Source of the DNA: Sulfobacillus acidophilus DSM 10332 | GTDB lineage: Bacteria; Bacillota; Sulfobacillia; Sulfobacillales; Sulfobacillaceae | Direction of reading: 5' to 3' | Assembly (NCBI GenBank): GCA_000237975.1 | Contig: CP003179.1 | Location: 1 to 64,000 of the forward strand | Length of the DNA: 64,000 nt | Shown: positions 1 to 11,985 of the stretch, piece by piece | Layout: each line of letters begins with the position of its first letter | Numbering within the stretch: the first letter of the stretch is position 1 | Made by a program: the position numbers and the translations under genes | The notes under the pieces: generated by a model | Databases searched by the model: none | What the model was told of the DNA's origin: nothing | The model's input: only the letters and a program-made list of their open reading frames with translations

Positions 1-240
1 TTGCGGTTATCCACAACCTCCGACATACCCCTCTAATGTTGATTTTATGCCAAAAATCGCCCTTTTAGACCAAGCTCCCAAACCCGCCCTATCAATTGTT
101 CCGGCCTAGGTGATCTGCTATGATGATGACCGAGCCTCCGCCTTTGGCCGGAGGAATCATTATTTTTACAAGATCTATCAACAAGTTGTGGATAAGCTTG
201 TGGATTTCTTGTGTATAGCGTGCACAGGGGGAATCGAATC
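1..240. other. oriC: oriC-proximal region upstream of dnaA
   Basis: This non-coding leader lies in front of dnaA. A perfect DnaA box TTATCCACA is at 7-15 and a perfect box on the other strand (TGTGGATAA) is at 187-195. A weaker box-like TGTGGATTT follows at 199-207. The second cluster is only about 35-55 bp from the dnaA start, so DnaA probably also represses its own gene. Together with the dnaA-dnaN spacer this looks like a bipartite Gram-positive oriC. The left edge is cut by the window, so more boxes may lie outside. Confidence 0.75.
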
Positions 241-1608
241 ATGCTCGAAGTCGGCCTCGAGTCGCTATGGGCTGATGTGGTGGACCGCCTCCAGTTGGAA
301 CTGTCCACCCCAAGTTTTGAAACCTGGGTCCGCTCGGTGGTCCCGAAAGCGATCGATGAAAATATTTTGACGTTGGAGGTACCCACGGAGTTTGTACGGC
401 AGTTAATCGCCTCCCGTTACACCGGACTTTTGCGTGATATTTTAGCGAAAGCGTCGGGCACGACGCTCGATGTACGCATTGAAGTGGCCGAGCCCGTGGA
501 TCCACCGACGACCAAATCCCGCCCATCGGCCCCCGTGGAGTCCCCGACGACATCCCAACCGTCGCCGGAAGGCGAATTTGAATCCCGCCTCAACCCGAAA
601 TACACGTTTGAAGCCTTTGTGGTGGGAAGTTCCAATCGCTTTGCCCACGCAGCATGCCAAGCAGTGGCGGAAATGCCGGCAAAGGCCTATAATCCGCTCT
701 TTTTATATGGCGGAGTGGGATTGGGAAAAACACACTTGATGCATGCGGTAGGCCATCATGTGTTAAAAAACTCCCCAAAGTTGCGTGTTTTATATGTCTC
801 TTCAGAAAATTTTACCAACGAATTGATTAATGCCATTCGGGACGACAAGATGGTGCGCTTCCGCCAACGTTATCGCAACATCGACGTCTTGCTGATAGAC
901 GATATTCAATTCGTGGCCGGCAAAGAACGGACCCAAGAAGAGTTTTTCCATACGTTTGAGGCCCTTCACGGGGCCCATAAGCAAATTGTCATTTCAAGCG
1001 ACCGTCCCCCCAAGGATATTCCCACTTTGGAAGAACGGCTACGGTCCCGGTTTGAATGGGGTCTTATTAGTGACATCCAAGCTCCGGATCTCGAAACCCG
1101 TATGGCAATTTTGGCCAAAAAAGCACAAATGGAGAAACTCTCCGTCCCGGATGAAGTATTGCACTATATCGCCACACGGATCGATACCAACATCCGCGAA
1201 TTAGAAGGGGCGTTGATTCGCGTAATGGCCTATGGCTCGATCACCCGCCAACCGCTCACACCGGAACTCGCCTATGAAGCCCTGAAAGACGTCATCCCGG
1301 AAACCCGGGCCAAGCCACCGATCACCATTCGATTGATCCAAGAAGAGGTGGCACGTCATTTCGACCTGAAAGTGGATGACTTCAAAGCCAAAAAGCGGAC
1401 GAAAGCCGTGGCCTTTCCGCGCCAAGTGGCGATGTATATCGCGCGGGAATTAACCGACGCCAGCTTACCGAAAATAGGCGACGAATTTGGCGGACGCGAC
1501 CATACTACGGTGATGCATGCCTGCGAAAAAATCGCGCGCGACAAATCGGTCGACCCTCAGCTGAATCAAACGCTCCAGGCCTTAATGAAGCGCATCCGTT
1601 CCCGGTGA
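241..1608 (+). CDS. dnaA: Chromosomal replication initiator DnaA
   Basis: DnaA binds DnaA boxes and melts oriC as an ATP-bound filament. The protein has 455 residues, normal for the family. The N-terminal domain I begins near LWADVVDRLQLEL. A low-complexity Pro/Ser/Thr linker spans about residues 85-115. The AAA+ domain carries Walker A GGVGLGKT (157-164) and Walker B LLIDDIQF. The C-terminal domain IV has the DnaA-box-recognition motif GGRDHTTVMHACEKI near residue 417. ATG 241 was chosen over an in-frame GTG at 211 because CAGGGGGA sits at a good distance upstream and the family normally starts close to the LWxxV helix. Expression is probably autoregulated through the upstream boxes. Confidence 0.97.
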   Translation: MLEVGLESLWADVVDRLQLELSTPSFETWVRSVVPKAIDENILTLEVPTEFVRQLIASRYTGLLRDILAKASGTTLDVRIEVAEPVDPPTTKSRPSAPVESPTTSQPSPEGEFESRLNPKYTFEAFVVGSSNRFAHAACQAVAEMPAKAYNPLFLYGGVGLGKTHLMHAVGHHVLKNSPKLRVLYVSSENFTNELINAIRDDKMVRFRQRYRNIDVLLIDDIQFVAGKERTQEEFFHTFEALHGAHKQIVISSDRPPKDIPTLEERLRSRFEWGLISDIQAPDLETRMAILAKKAQMEKLSVPDEVLHYIATRIDTNIRELEGALIRVMAYGSITRQPLTPELAYEALKDVIPETRAKPPITIRLIQEEVARHFDLKVDDFKAKKRTKAVAFPRQVAMYIARELTDASLPKIGDEFGGRDHTTVMHACEKIARDKSVDPQLNQTLQALMKRIRSR

Positions 1609-1862
1609 CGGTGGATATCTTGTGAAAAAGCCGGGTAAAACTCTGTGGACGAATCGGGGACTTACACACAGAATGCACAGCGAAGTCTGTCGAGCCCCGT
1701 CGCCTGGTGGATAGGGCGCTAACTTATCCCAAAGTTATTCTTGTCGGAAGCTGGCGATATACGCGGATTGGAGTCACTTATCCCGATATCCCCAGCGCTT
1801 ACTACGACGACGAACTGTTTCATTAGGATCATAGAGATCATCGGCACCGAGGAGGAACGTGT
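1609..1862. other. dnaA-dnaN intergenic region, second part of oriC
   Basis: The 254-bp spacer contains several imperfect DnaA-box-like sequences: TGTGGAC at 1644-1650, TTACACACA at 1662-1670, TTATCCCAA at 1724-1732 and CTTATCCCG at 1777-1785. Spacers of this kind between dnaA and dnaN hold the unwinding element in many Firmicutes. No strongly AT-rich 13-mer array is obvious by eye, so the unwinding site cannot be placed. Confidence 0.5.
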
Positions 1863-2972
1863 ATGCAATTCGAAGCGAGCCAGGACCAATTAGCCAAAGC
1901 GCTGGCTTTAGTGTCGCGAGTGATCCAACCGCAAAACAACCTGGCGGTCTTATCGGGTGTTCAGTTGGATGCCCGGGACAACGTCCTGTCGATAACCGGA
2001 ACCGACCTCTTCACGATGTTGGTAAGCCATATTCCGGTTCATGTGGATGAACCGGGCACCATCGTGGTACCGGCCGCACTGACGGCCGAATTAATCCATA
2101 AGCTGCCCACGGCCACCTTAACGGTTCAGGCCAATTATGACTCCGGCAAAGCGATCGTGCGTTACGGCAAAAACCAAGCCACGTTGCATGGCTTCGCCCA
2201 AGAACGCTTACCCGACTTTCCGGATATCGAAGGGCCGCTCCGTACGATTGCGATCGCCGCGGGCACTTTTCCCCGCTTGGCCCGCCAGCTCCTCTTCGCA
2301 TGTGCGAAAGACGAGACACGACCCATATTACGGGGCGTTTCCCTCAAATTAGGTTCCGGGCGTTTGGTGCTGGCGGCAACCGACGGCAGCCGACTGTCGC
2401 AAACCTGGATTCCGGTTCCGGAGTACTTGGACGATCCACTGGAATGCGTGCTACCGGCCAAAGCCGTGGCCGAAGCGGCCCGTTTAAACACGGCGGCGGA
2501 TGGCGAATTGACGGTAGGGAGCAACATGATGCGGTTTCGTTCCTCCGAAGGCGAACTGGTGGCTCGGCTTTTAGACGGGCAATATCCCGATTACCAGCGC
2601 GTCATTCCGCAAGAGTACGTGGCACAAGGGCGCATTAACGTGAATGATTTCCGGGGGGCGCTTGAGCGGGCCAACCTGATTGCCGCTAAAGATCGAGCGG
2701 CATCGGTCCGCATTCGCCATACCGTCGGCGAATTACAAATTTCCGCCTCCGCTCAAGAGTACGGTCAGACCTTGGAATCGGTAGAATGTGACAGTCACGG
2801 CCAAGATTTGGATCTCCTATTCAACCCGATTTACCTCTTGGAGGCGCTGCGATCGTTGGAAGGTGACGAAGCGCTGTTGGAATTTTCCGGCGTTCAATCG
2901 CCGCTGCGGATTCGGGAGGTTGAGCACTCCCAATATAGCCATGTCGTGTTGCCGCTCCGGCAATTGGTCTAA
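1863..2972 (+). CDS. dnaN: DNA polymerase III beta subunit (sliding clamp)
   Basis: The beta clamp is a ring dimer that tethers DNA polymerase III to DNA. The 369-residue protein has the usual length and three-domain build. It opens MQFEASQDQLAKAL and ends with the conserved C-terminal stretch SHVVLPLRQLV (compare the family's V.MP.R/L ending). The ribosome site GAGGAGGAA lies a few bases before the ATG. It is followed after 6 bp by recF, and the order dnaA-dnaN-recF is the standard origin cluster. Confidence 0.97.
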   Translation: MQFEASQDQLAKALALVSRVIQPQNNLAVLSGVQLDARDNVLSITGTDLFTMLVSHIPVHVDEPGTIVVPAALTAELIHKLPTATLTVQANYDSGKAIVRYGKNQATLHGFAQERLPDFPDIEGPLRTIAIAAGTFPRLARQLLFACAKDETRPILRGVSLKLGSGRLVLAATDGSRLSQTWIPVPEYLDDPLECVLPAKAVAEAARLNTAADGELTVGSNMMRFRSSEGELVARLLDGQYPDYQRVIPQEYVAQGRINVNDFRGALERANLIAAKDRAASVRIRHTVGELQISASAQEYGQTLESVECDSHGQDLDLLFNPIYLLEALRSLEGDEALLEFSGVQSPLRIREVEHSQYSHVVLPLRQLV

Positions 2973-2978
2973 CCTCGC

Positions 2979-4034
2979 ATGCCCGTCGAACGCATCGATA
3001 TCGCCCATTTTCGAAACATAACCGAAGCCTCCCTGACGCTGGCTCCCCACCTCACGCTGGTGGTGGGGGCCAACGGTCAAGGCAAAACCAATTTGTTAGA
3101 GGCGCTCTATGTGATCTTGCAGGGCCGAGACTTCCGGGTGGCTTCGGAGCGTGACGCCATTCAACTCCACGAGTCGGTGGCGACATTGACCGCTGAAGGA
3201 CGGCTTGGGGATCATCCGGTTAAGTGGCGCCACGCGATTCAGCGGCAACCGCTTCGTCGCCTGCATTCGGGACCGGTCGTACCGGTCGTGCTCTTTTCGC
3301 CGGAGGATGTGACGTTGGCCAAAGGGAGTCCCGAGGTGCGGCGGCGGTTTCTGGACTTGCTATTGGCACCCCATGATCCCCACTATGCCCGTTCGCTCAA
3401 AGCGTATCATCGCGTGTTGCTGCAAAGAAACCGGGCGTTGAAAGAGGCTCAGTACCACGGATTGATTGACGACTTCACGCCACTATTGATTCGGGAAGGC
3501 ACCTATATTTGGCGCCGCCGATCTGAAGCTTTTCAAGAACTCTTGGCGTTGGCGAAGCCTTTACATCATGAATTGGCGGGTGGGGAAGACCTTACCGCAA
3601 GTTATCACTTCGGGGGGGCCGCCCATCCGGTGGCGGGCGAAGAGACATACCGGGCGGAGATGCAGCGTCGCCGACCGGACGAAATCGTCCGGCAAGTCAC
3701 TTTGGTCGGACCACACCGCGACGACCTGGAATTTTTTTTAAACGGCCAACCGGCCGCCGGATTTGCGTCGCAAGGGCAATTACGCACCATTGCCTTAAGC
3801 CTTAAATTGGCCACCTATGACTGGTTGGCCAAAGAAACCGGCATGACGCCGGTCGTATTGTTGGACGACGTGTTATCCGAACTCGATTCCGCACGGCGTT
3901 CCCGGCTCTTGGAGCTCGTGGCTCAACCGGGCCAACAAACGTTGGTGACCGATACCGAAGCGAGAAATTTCGAGGCTTTAACACCGTTGATCTATCATGT
4001 AGGTAACGGAGTGATAACACCATGGGAGCGATAA
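2979..4034 (+). CDS. recF: DNA replication and repair protein RecF
   Basis: RecF is an SMC-like ATPase that helps load RecA at gaps with RecO and RecR. The 351 residues match the family. Walker A GANGQGKT is at residues 30-37 and the C-terminal LDDVLSELD (Walker B and D-loop) near residue 294. The ABC signature region is around GFASQGQLRTIALSLKLA. The gene starts 6 bp after dnaN and its 3' end overlaps the next gene by 13 bp, which suggests translational coupling. Confidence 0.96.
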   Translation: MPVERIDIAHFRNITEASLTLAPHLTLVVGANGQGKTNLLEALYVILQGRDFRVASERDAIQLHESVATLTAEGRLGDHPVKWRHAIQRQPLRRLHSGPVVPVVLFSPEDVTLAKGSPEVRRRFLDLLLAPHDPHYARSLKAYHRVLLQRNRALKEAQYHGLIDDFTPLLIREGTYIWRRRSEAFQELLALAKPLHHELAGGEDLTASYHFGGAAHPVAGEETYRAEMQRRRPDEIVRQVTLVGPHRDDLEFFLNGQPAAGFASQGQLRTIALSLKLATYDWLAKETGMTPVVLLDDVLSELDSARRSRLLELVAQPGQQTLVTDTEARNFEALTPLIYHVGNGVITPWER

Positions 4035-4564
4035 CGGCACTGCCGCAAATTTTGGAGGAGATGACCGGTCGTTACCGTTGGGAGCCGGCACGGGTTCTCC
4101 GCGATCTTTATCGGCTATGGCACGAAGCCGTAGGACCGGAGGTAGCCCGCCATACGCGGATTCTGGGTTTTTCCCGTGGCGTGCTGGTGGTCGGGGTGCC
4201 ATCGACCGTTTGGGGTCAGGAGTTGCAGCTTTTGAAACCGGCGATTATGGAGCGGATTCACCGAATTGTCCCCGGGGGACTCATAAAAGACCTTCGAACC
4301 CGTGTAATGGCCGCCAATCGGTTAAACGTCGATCTCCGCCGACAGGGACCGACCGAACGCGGCGGCCGTTTTATCCGTTCTCGCCGTACGTCGGCGACTT
4401 CTCTGCCCCAATTGCTTCATCAGGTGCAAGACCATTATGAAAGCGCGCGGGAATACTGGTTTCATAACGGGTATCATCCCTGCGTGGTATGTGGGGCTCC
4501 GTCGCTCGACGGCTATCCGGTGTGTGCGGTCTGCCAATGGACGGGACAACCCGGCAAGGAGTGA
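4022..4564 (+). CDS. DUF721 (DciA-like) protein with C-terminal zinc-ribbon-like motif
   Basis: The N-terminal ~100 residues match the DUF721 family (WEPARVLRDLYRLWHEAVG, VGVPSTVWGQEL). In other bacteria this domain occurs in DciA, the ancestral loader or partner of the replicative helicase. In this position next to recF and gyrB it is common in Gram-positive genomes. The C-terminus adds CVVCGAPSLDGYPVCAVC, two CxxC pairs that could bind zinc, which is an unusual extension. Its role here is inferred from family and position, not shown. Confidence 0.8.
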   Translation: MGAITALPQILEEMTGRYRWEPARVLRDLYRLWHEAVGPEVARHTRILGFSRGVLVVGVPSTVWGQELQLLKPAIMERIHRIVPGGLIKDLRTRVMAANRLNVDLRRQGPTERGGRFIRSRRTSATSLPQLLHQVQDHYESAREYWFHNGYHPCVVCGAPSLDGYPVCAVCQWTGQPGKE

Positions 4565-4569
4565 AATCG

Positions 4570-4836
4570 ATGTATTTACACATTGGTCAGGACGTATTGG
4601 TCGCCTACCAGCATATTGTGGGCATTTTTGATCGGGATTTACTCGAGTCCTCGACCGACTTTCGTCATTACTATCATCGTCTGCGGCAGAACAACCAAAT
4701 AGTGGGGGACGCCGAGTTGGCCAAGTCGGTCATCGTCACCCCGACTCACCTGTATTTCTCGCCGATTTCGGCGTCCACATTGTGGCGCCGGGCAGAACGG
4801 GATCCGTCGGTCTGGTTGGCCTCGGATGAGGATTAG
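4570..4836 (+). CDS. remB: Extracellular matrix regulator RemB family (DUF370)
   Basis: A small 88-residue protein of the DUF370/RemB family. It begins MYLHIGQDVLVAYQHIVGIF and contains NNQIVGDAELAKSVIVTP, the usual family pattern. In Bacillus, Rem proteins control biofilm matrix genes, and remB sits between recF and gyrB exactly as here. ATG 4570 was chosen because AAGGAG ends 8-9 bp before it; an in-frame GTG at 4561 is less likely. Confidence 0.85.
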   Translation: MYLHIGQDVLVAYQHIVGIFDRDLLESSTDFRHYYHRLRQNNQIVGDAELAKSVIVTPTHLYFSPISASTLWRRAERDPSVWLASDED

Positions 4837-4855
4837 AAGTGGTGGCGAAAGCTTA

Positions 4856-4890
4856 TGGTATACTGAAATTACCAGACCCGTGGCGGGTCT
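4856..4890 (+). promoter_or_regulatory. Extended -10 promoter and leader hairpin before gyrB
   Basis: TGGTATACT at 4856-4864 is a good extended -10 element (TGn plus TATACT). A perfect 7-bp hairpin follows: AGACCCG 4874-4880, loop TGG, CGGGTCT 4884-4890, which would lie at the very start of the gyrB transcript. Its role is unknown. It could be a weak attenuator or a 5' stabiliser. Confidence 0.5.
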
Positions 4891-4904
4891 TATTCGTGTG
4901 TTAA

Positions 4905-6836
<1,932 letters not shown>

Positions 6837-6848
6837 CGAGGCGACATC

Positions 6849-9284
6849 ATGGCCAACATTGGACACGTTCTTCCGGTCGACATTCAGGAGGAAATGAAAA
6901 AATCGTACATCGATTACGCGATGAGCGTTATCGTCAGTCGCGCATTGCCCGATGTTCGAGACGGGTTGAAACCGGTGCATCGCCGAATTCTTTACGCCAT
7001 GCAGGAATTAGGCAACACGCCGAACCATCCGTACAAAAAATCGGCCCGTATCGTAGGGGAAGTCTTGGGCCGTTATCACCCTCACGGTGATACGGCGGTC
7101 TACGATGCCATGGTGCGCATGGCGCAAGACTTTTCCATTCGGTACCCCTTGGTCGACGGGCACGGCAACTTCGGGTCGATGGACGGCGATTCTCCCGCTG
7201 CCATGCGGTATACCGAGGTCCGTCTGTCTCCCATCGCCATGGAGATGCTGGCGGATATCGATAAAGAGACGGTCGATTTTGTTCCGAACTTTGATGAATC
7301 GACGGAAGAACCGGTAGTGTTACCGGCTAAAATTCCAAACTTGCTGATCAACGGGTCGTCAGGCATTGCGGTGGGGATGGCTACCAATATTCCCCCCCAC
7401 AACTTAAATGAAGTGTGCCAAGCCGCGGAAATGCTGATCGATCATCCGGAAGCGGGTTTTGAAGACTTGTTGAAGGTCCTGCCGGGTCCTGATTTTCCCA
7501 CCGGCGGCATGATTATGGGCCGCGACGGGATTCGTCAGGCCTATTTGACCGGCCGCGGGATTATCACCATTCGGGGGATCGCGAAAGTTGAAGAAACCGC
7601 GCAAGGGCGGGCTCGCATCGTCATTACGGAAGTCCCGTATCAAGTCAATAAAGCCAAACTGATCGAAAAGATTGCCGAGTTGGTGCATGACCATCGCATT
7701 GAAGGTATTAGCGATCTCCGCGACGAATCCGATCGTGACGGGGTGCGCGTAGTCATCGAACTGAAGCGGGATGCCGTTCCGAAAGTGATTTTAAACCAGC
7801 TGTATAAGTTTACTCCCATGCAGCAGACTTTCGGGATCATTTTGCTGGCGTTGGTTGACGGTCGACCAATGATTCTTTCCGTGCGGGAAATGTTACAAAA
7901 CTTTATCCGGCACCGAAAAGAGGTCATTACCCGCCGGACCCGGTACGAACTTAATAAAGCCGAAGCGCGGGCCCATATTCTAGAGGGGTTGCGCATTGCC
8001 CTGCAATTCCTCGATGAAGTGATCCAGTTGATTCGCACGGCGGCATCCGTCGAAGACGCCCGACAAGGCCTCATGACCCGCTTTGGTCTGTCCGAACGGC
8101 AAGCGACGGCTATCCTGGAAATGCGCCTTCAGCGATTGACCGCATTGGAACGAGAAAAAATTGAAGCCGAATACCAGGACGTGATGGCGCTCATCGAACG
8201 CTTACGGGCCATTTTGGCCGATGAACAGCTCGTTTACGCCATGATCAAAGAGGATTTGGCGGAGATTCGGCAAAAATACGGTGATGACCGGCGGACCAAA
8301 CTGGGCCCGGCGGTCAAGGATATTGCAGACGAGGATTTGATTCCGGAAGAAGACATGGTGGTCACCATTACCCACCGCGGATACATCAAGCGTCTGGCTA
8401 CCAGTGTGTACCGGCCGCAGCGGCGCGGCGGGCGCGGCATTGCCGGAAGCACGGTGCGGGAGGACGACTTCATCAACCACTTGTTCGTCGCCTCGACGCA
8501 TAGTTATTTGTGTTTCTTTACCAATCGGGGCCGTATCTACCGCGTCAAAGTCCATGAAATCCCGGAAGCCAGTCGCCAAGCCAAAGGAATTTCGGTCGCC
8601 AACCTCATTGCACTCGAGCAGGATGAACGGATCGCCGCCGTGCAGACCCTGACCGATACCCTCGATGACCATTATTGGGTATTCGCCACCAAACGCGGGG
8701 TTGTCAAACGCACGCCGTTGTCTGATTATGAAACGTGGCGTGGGGGCGGCATTATCGCCATTACCCTCGACGACGGTGACGAATTGATAGGGGTGGAACC
8801 GACAGCCGGCAAGAGTCACATTATTTTGGCGACCCGGCACGGACAAGTCATTCGGTTCGAGGAAGACGAGGTGCGTCCGACAGGTCGGGCGGCCCGCGGC
8901 GTAACCGGGATTCGCTTGCGCCCCGAAGATATGGTCGTATCCTTGGCCACCGTTTCCGAGCAACCGGAGCTCCTGATTCTGACGGAAAACGGTTTCGGTA
9001 AACGGACTCGCCTGGATCAATTCCGGGTGACGGGCCGCGGCGGCCAAGGGATTGTCGGCATGCGGGTCACCGATCGGACGGGTTACGTCGTAGGGATACA
9101 ACCTGTCGAGGGCTCGGAAGAATGTATGGTCATTTCGAGCGAAGGCACGATGATCCGGTTGGAAGTAGGCAGCATATCGGAACAGGGTCGCGCGACCCAA
9201 GGTGTGAAGGTTATGCGGCTGGAAGACGGGCAACATGTCAGCGCGTTTGCGCTGGTCAAGGCGGAAACGGACGATGACGAGTAA
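6849..9284 (+). CDS. gyrA: DNA gyrase subunit A
   Basis: The DNA-cleaving subunit of gyrase. The 811 residues include the catalytic Tyr121 in [16 protein letters not shown]. The quinolone-region helix [15 protein letters not shown] lies before it. The C-terminal beta-pinwheel starts with the GyrA box QRRGGRG near residue 523, which identifies the protein as gyrase rather than topoisomerase IV. The acidic tail ends in ETDDDE. Confidence 0.98.
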   Translation: MANIGHVLPVDIQEEMKKSYIDYAMSVIVSRALPDVRDGLKPVHRRILYAMQELGNTPNHPYKKSARIVGEVLGRYHPHGDTAVYDAMVRMAQDFSIRYPLVDGHGNFGSMDGDSPAAMRYTEVRLSPIAMEMLADIDKETVDFVPNFDESTEEPVVLPAKIPNLLINGSSGIAVGMATNIPPHNLNEVCQAAEMLIDHPEAGFEDLLKVLPGPDFPTGGMIMGRDGIRQAYLTGRGIITIRGIAKVEETAQGRARIVITEVPYQVNKAKLIEKIAELVHDHRIEGISDLRDESDRDGVRVVIELKRDAVPKVILNQLYKFTPMQQTFGIILLALVDGRPMILSVREMLQNFIRHRKEVITRRTRYELNKAEARAHILEGLRIALQFLDEVIQLIRTAASVEDARQGLMTRFGLSERQATAILEMRLQRLTALEREKIEAEYQDVMALIERLRAILADEQLVYAMIKEDLAEIRQKYGDDRRTKLGPAVKDIADEDLIPEEDMVVTITHRGYIKRLATSVYRPQRRGGRGIAGSTVREDDFINHLFVASTHSYLCFFTNRGRIYRVKVHEIPEASRQAKGISVANLIALEQDERIAAVQTLTDTLDDHYWVFATKRGVVKRTPLSDYETWRGGGIIAITLDDGDELIGVEPTAGKSHIILATRHGQVIRFEEDEVRPTGRAARGVTGIRLRPEDMVVSLATVSEQPELLILTENGFGKRTRLDQFRVTGRGGQGIVGMRVTDRTGYVVGIQPVEGSEECMVISSEGTMIRLEVGSISEQGRATQGVKVMRLEDGQHVSAFALVKAETDDDE

Positions 9285-9325
9285 AATGAGGACAGATAAG
9301 GCCTAGGCGGCAAGGGAGGTTATCC

Positions 9326-10216
9326 ATGATGGAAGCACAAGTCGGAACATTTAACGTGAAATCAGGGTTGGCGGAAATGCTCAAAGGCGGCGTGATTATG
9401 GACGTCACCACCCCGGAGCAGGCGATTATTGCCGAAAAAGCGGGCGCCGTGGCGGTTATGGCGTTAGAGCGGGTTCCGGCCGATATCCGTGCGGCGGGCG
9501 GCGTAGCTCGGATGGCGGATCCCCGGATCGTCAAATCCATTCAAGAGGCCGTTTCGATTCCGGTGATGGCGAAAGTACGGATTGGCCACTTTGTGGAGGC
9601 CCAAGTCTTGGAAGCCCTCGAGGTGGACTATATCGACGAAAGCGAAGTCTTGACACCCGCAGACGAACAATATCACATCGACAAGTGGCAGTTTAAGGTC
9701 CCGTTTGTATGTGGCGCTCGAGATTTAGGGGAGGCGCTTCGGCGCATTGCGGAAGGGGCCGCGATGATTCGGACCAAAGGGGAGCCCGGGACCGGCAATG
9801 TGGTCGAGGCCGTCCGTCATCTCCGTGCGGTGAACACCCAAATTCGCCAGGTCGTGGCGACTCCGGAAGCCGAACTGGCCGACCTGGCCAAAGAATTGCG
9901 GGCACCGTTGGAGTTGGTTCGGAAAGTCAAAGAACTGGGACGTTTGCCGGTGGTGAACTTTAGCGCCGGGGGGGTGGCCACGCCGGCCGATGCGGCTCTG
10001 ATGATGCAACTGGGAGCGGACGGGATTTTTGTGGGTTCCGGTATTTTCAAATCCGCCAATCCCGAAAAAACGGCGCGCGCGATTGTTCGTGCGACGTTAC
10101 ACTACAATGACCCGAAAGTGATTGCGGAAGTGTCCGAAGATATCGGAGAACCGATGCCGGGTCTCGAGATGGCAACGCTACAACCCAAAGATCGGATGCA
10201 AGACCGGGGAATTTAG
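9326..10216 (+). CDS. pdxS: Pyridoxal 5'-phosphate synthase lyase subunit PdxS
   Basis: PdxS condenses ribose 5-phosphate, glyceraldehyde 3-phosphate and ammonia to pyridoxal 5'-phosphate. The 296 residues show the conserved [11 protein letters not shown], catalytic-Lys region [15 protein letters not shown] and phosphate-binding [22 protein letters not shown] precedes tandem ATG codons at 9326 and 9329. pdxT, which supplies ammonia, follows, so the deoxyxylulose-independent vitamin B6 pathway is encoded here. Confidence 0.97.
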   Translation: MMEAQVGTFNVKSGLAEMLKGGVIMDVTTPEQAIIAEKAGAVAVMALERVPADIRAAGGVARMADPRIVKSIQEAVSIPVMAKVRIGHFVEAQVLEALEVDYIDESEVLTPADEQYHIDKWQFKVPFVCGARDLGEALRRIAEGAAMIRTKGEPGTGNVVEAVRHLRAVNTQIRQVVATPEAELADLAKELRAPLELVRKVKELGRLPVVNFSAGGVATPADAALMMQLGADGIFVGSGIFKSANPEKTARAIVRATLHYNDPKVIAEVSEDIGEPMPGLEMATLQPKDRMQDRGI

Positions 10217-10260
10217 CAAACCCGGAACAACGGGGTTACAACAGAGGGGAGGCCACGTGG

Positions 10261-10857
10261 ATGAGAATAGGAATCCTAGCAATCCAGGGGGATGTCCGGG
10301 AACACGCACGCCATGTGAGCCGTGCCGGCGGTGACCCGGTACTGGTCCGCCGAGTCGATGATTTAGCGAAAACGGACGGCCTGATTATTCCCGGCGGCGA
10401 AAGTACCACCATCGGCATGTTGATGGATGAATACGGCCTTTTGACGGCCATTCGCGCATTAGCCCAAGATAACCGGTATCCGATCTATGGAACGTGTGCC
10501 GGCCTGATTTTGTTGGCTAAAGAGGTTGTCGGACCCTCCCCGGCGCGTCTTGGACTCGTCGACATTACCGCGGATCGGAATGCCTATGGCCGGCAAATTG
10601 CGTCTTTTGAGGCGTTGATGGACATTCCGGTGTTAGGCGAAGAACCCTTTCCGGCAGTCTTCATTCGGGCGCCGAAAATCACCCGGTTGGGGGATGGCGT
10701 AAAACCCTTGGCCACCTATCAAGGGACCGTCGTGATGGCGGAAGAAGGTCCATACTTAGTCAGCTCGTTCCATCCGGAAATGAGCGAAGACATTCGGGTC
10801 CACCAATATTTCCTGGAAAAGGTGGCCCGTACGGCCAAAGTGCAGTCGGCATCGTAA
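10261..10857 (+). CDS. pdxT: Pyridoxal 5'-phosphate synthase glutaminase subunit PdxT
   Basis: PdxT is a class I glutamine amidotransferase that hydrolyses glutamine and channels ammonia to PdxS. The 198 residues contain IPGGESTTIG, the nucleophile motif GTCAGLILLA (Cys near 79) and the His-Glu pair in SFHPEMSED. The start ATG has GAGGGGAGG in front. It lies 44 bp after pdxS and forms an operon with it. Confidence 0.96.
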   Translation: MRIGILAIQGDVREHARHVSRAGGDPVLVRRVDDLAKTDGLIIPGGESTTIGMLMDEYGLLTAIRALAQDNRYPIYGTCAGLILLAKEVVGPSPARLGLVDITADRNAYGRQIASFEALMDIPVLGEEPFPAVFIRAPKITRLGDGVKPLATYQGTVVMAEEGPYLVSSFHPEMSEDIRVHQYFLEKVARTAKVQSAS

Positions 10858-10944
10858 TCGGCGCCGCGAGGTCCGGTCCAGCGAGTCGGGGGCGAGTGCG
10901 ACCCGAACCGGACGCCGAGCGGTTTTTAGGTAAGGGAGAATCCT

Positions 10945-11985
10945 ATGGAACCCTTGCGGGTCTTTAGCGATCATGTGGAAATTTTGGACCAACGGCAATT
11001 ACCGCAGGCGGTCCGCTATTTTAATGCCCATCGGGCGTCCGACGTGGTTGAAGCGATTCGCACGCTTGCGGTCCGCGGAGCCCCGGCGATCGGGATTGCC
11101 GGCCTTTACGGTCTATGGCTGGAAGCCCGTTATCTGGCAGAAGCCGGCGAGTCCGGGTTTATGGACAAGCTCTTGGTGGCGGCCCAACAGTTGCGTCATG
11201 TCCGCCCGACCGCCGTCAACCTGTCGTGGGCTATTGATCGGGCGCTCGGGCGCCTGACCCCGGGTCCGGCGGACGAAGTTGTCACGCGGTTACGGGATAT
11301 GGCCGATACCCTTCGCCAAGAGGAAGAGGAGCGGAATGCCCGGATGGCGCAGTTGGGGGCCCAACTGTTGCCGAACCGGGATAGTCGTGTACTCACGCAT
11401 TGTAATACGGGATCGTTGGCTACGGTGGGTGTCGGCACAGCGCTAGGCGTGATTCGGGAGGGGTATCGGCAAGGCCGGGTGGCGATGGTGTGGGTGGATG
11501 AAACGCGCCCGCTTTTACAAGGGTCGCGGCTGACCGCTTGGGAACTCTTACAGGATCAGATTCCGGCGACCTTAATCACCGATAGTATGGCCGCCGGCTT
11601 GATGCAGCAAGGACAAGTAGATGCCGTGTTTGTAGGCGCCGACCGCATCGCTTTAAACGGCGATACGGCCAATAAAGTGGGGACTTATGGTTTGGCCGTA
11701 TTGGCACAATATCACCGGATTCCGTTTTACGTGGTGGCGCCCGTCAGCACCATCGATGAACATATTGCCAGTGGTCAGGACATTCCGATTGAGGAACGCC
11801 AAGCTGACGAGGTTCGGTTGATCCGCGGCGTACCGATTGCCCCGGAGGGGATGGCGGTGAAAAATCCGGCATTTGATGTGACGCCCTACGCTTTAATTTC
11901 CGCTATTATTACCGATCGCGGGGTTGTCTATCCGCCCTTTGATCAAAAGTTGCGCCAATTGCTAGAGGAGGATCGGCATGCTTGA
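10945..11985 (+). CDS. mtnA: S-methyl-5-thioribose-1-phosphate isomerase
   Basis: MtnA converts methylthioribose 1-phosphate to methylthioribulose 1-phosphate in methionine salvage. The 346 residues follow the eIF2B-alpha-like family pattern: RGAPAIGIAGLYG, HCNTGSLATVGVGTALG (catalytic Cys), TRPLLQGSRLTAWEL and VGADRIALNGDTANKVGTY (catalytic Asp). The 3' end overlaps serS by 8 bp. The 87-bp gap before it contains an imperfect inverted repeat (GTCCGG...CCGGAC) of unknown meaning. Other mtn genes are not in the window. Confidence 0.94.
   Translation: MEPLRVFSDHVEILDQRQLPQAVRYFNAHRASDVVEAIRTLAVRGAPAIGIAGLYGLWLEARYLAEAGESGFMDKLLVAAQQLRHVRPTAVNLSWAIDRALGRLTPGPADEVVTRLRDMADTLRQEEEERNARMAQLGAQLLPNRDSRVLTHCNTGSLATVGVGTALGVIREGYRQGRVAMVWVDETRPLLQGSRLTAWELLQDQIPATLITDSMAAGLMQQGQVDAVFVGADRIALNGDTANKVGTYGLAVLAQYHRIPFYVVAPVSTIDEHIASGQDIPIEERQADEVRLIRGVPIAPEGMAVKNPAFDVTPYALISAIITDRGVVYPPFDQKLRQLLEEDRHA

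Noticed and set aside
8202-9236. 344-codon minus-strand ORF inside gyrA
   Set aside because: It is fully antisense to gyrA, whose own sequence is unmistakable. It has no recognisable domain and arises from codon bias.
10858-10944. T-box or SAM riboswitch upstream of mtnA-serS
   Set aside because: Neither the T-box core nor SAM-I motifs are present; only an imperfect inverted repeat is visible.
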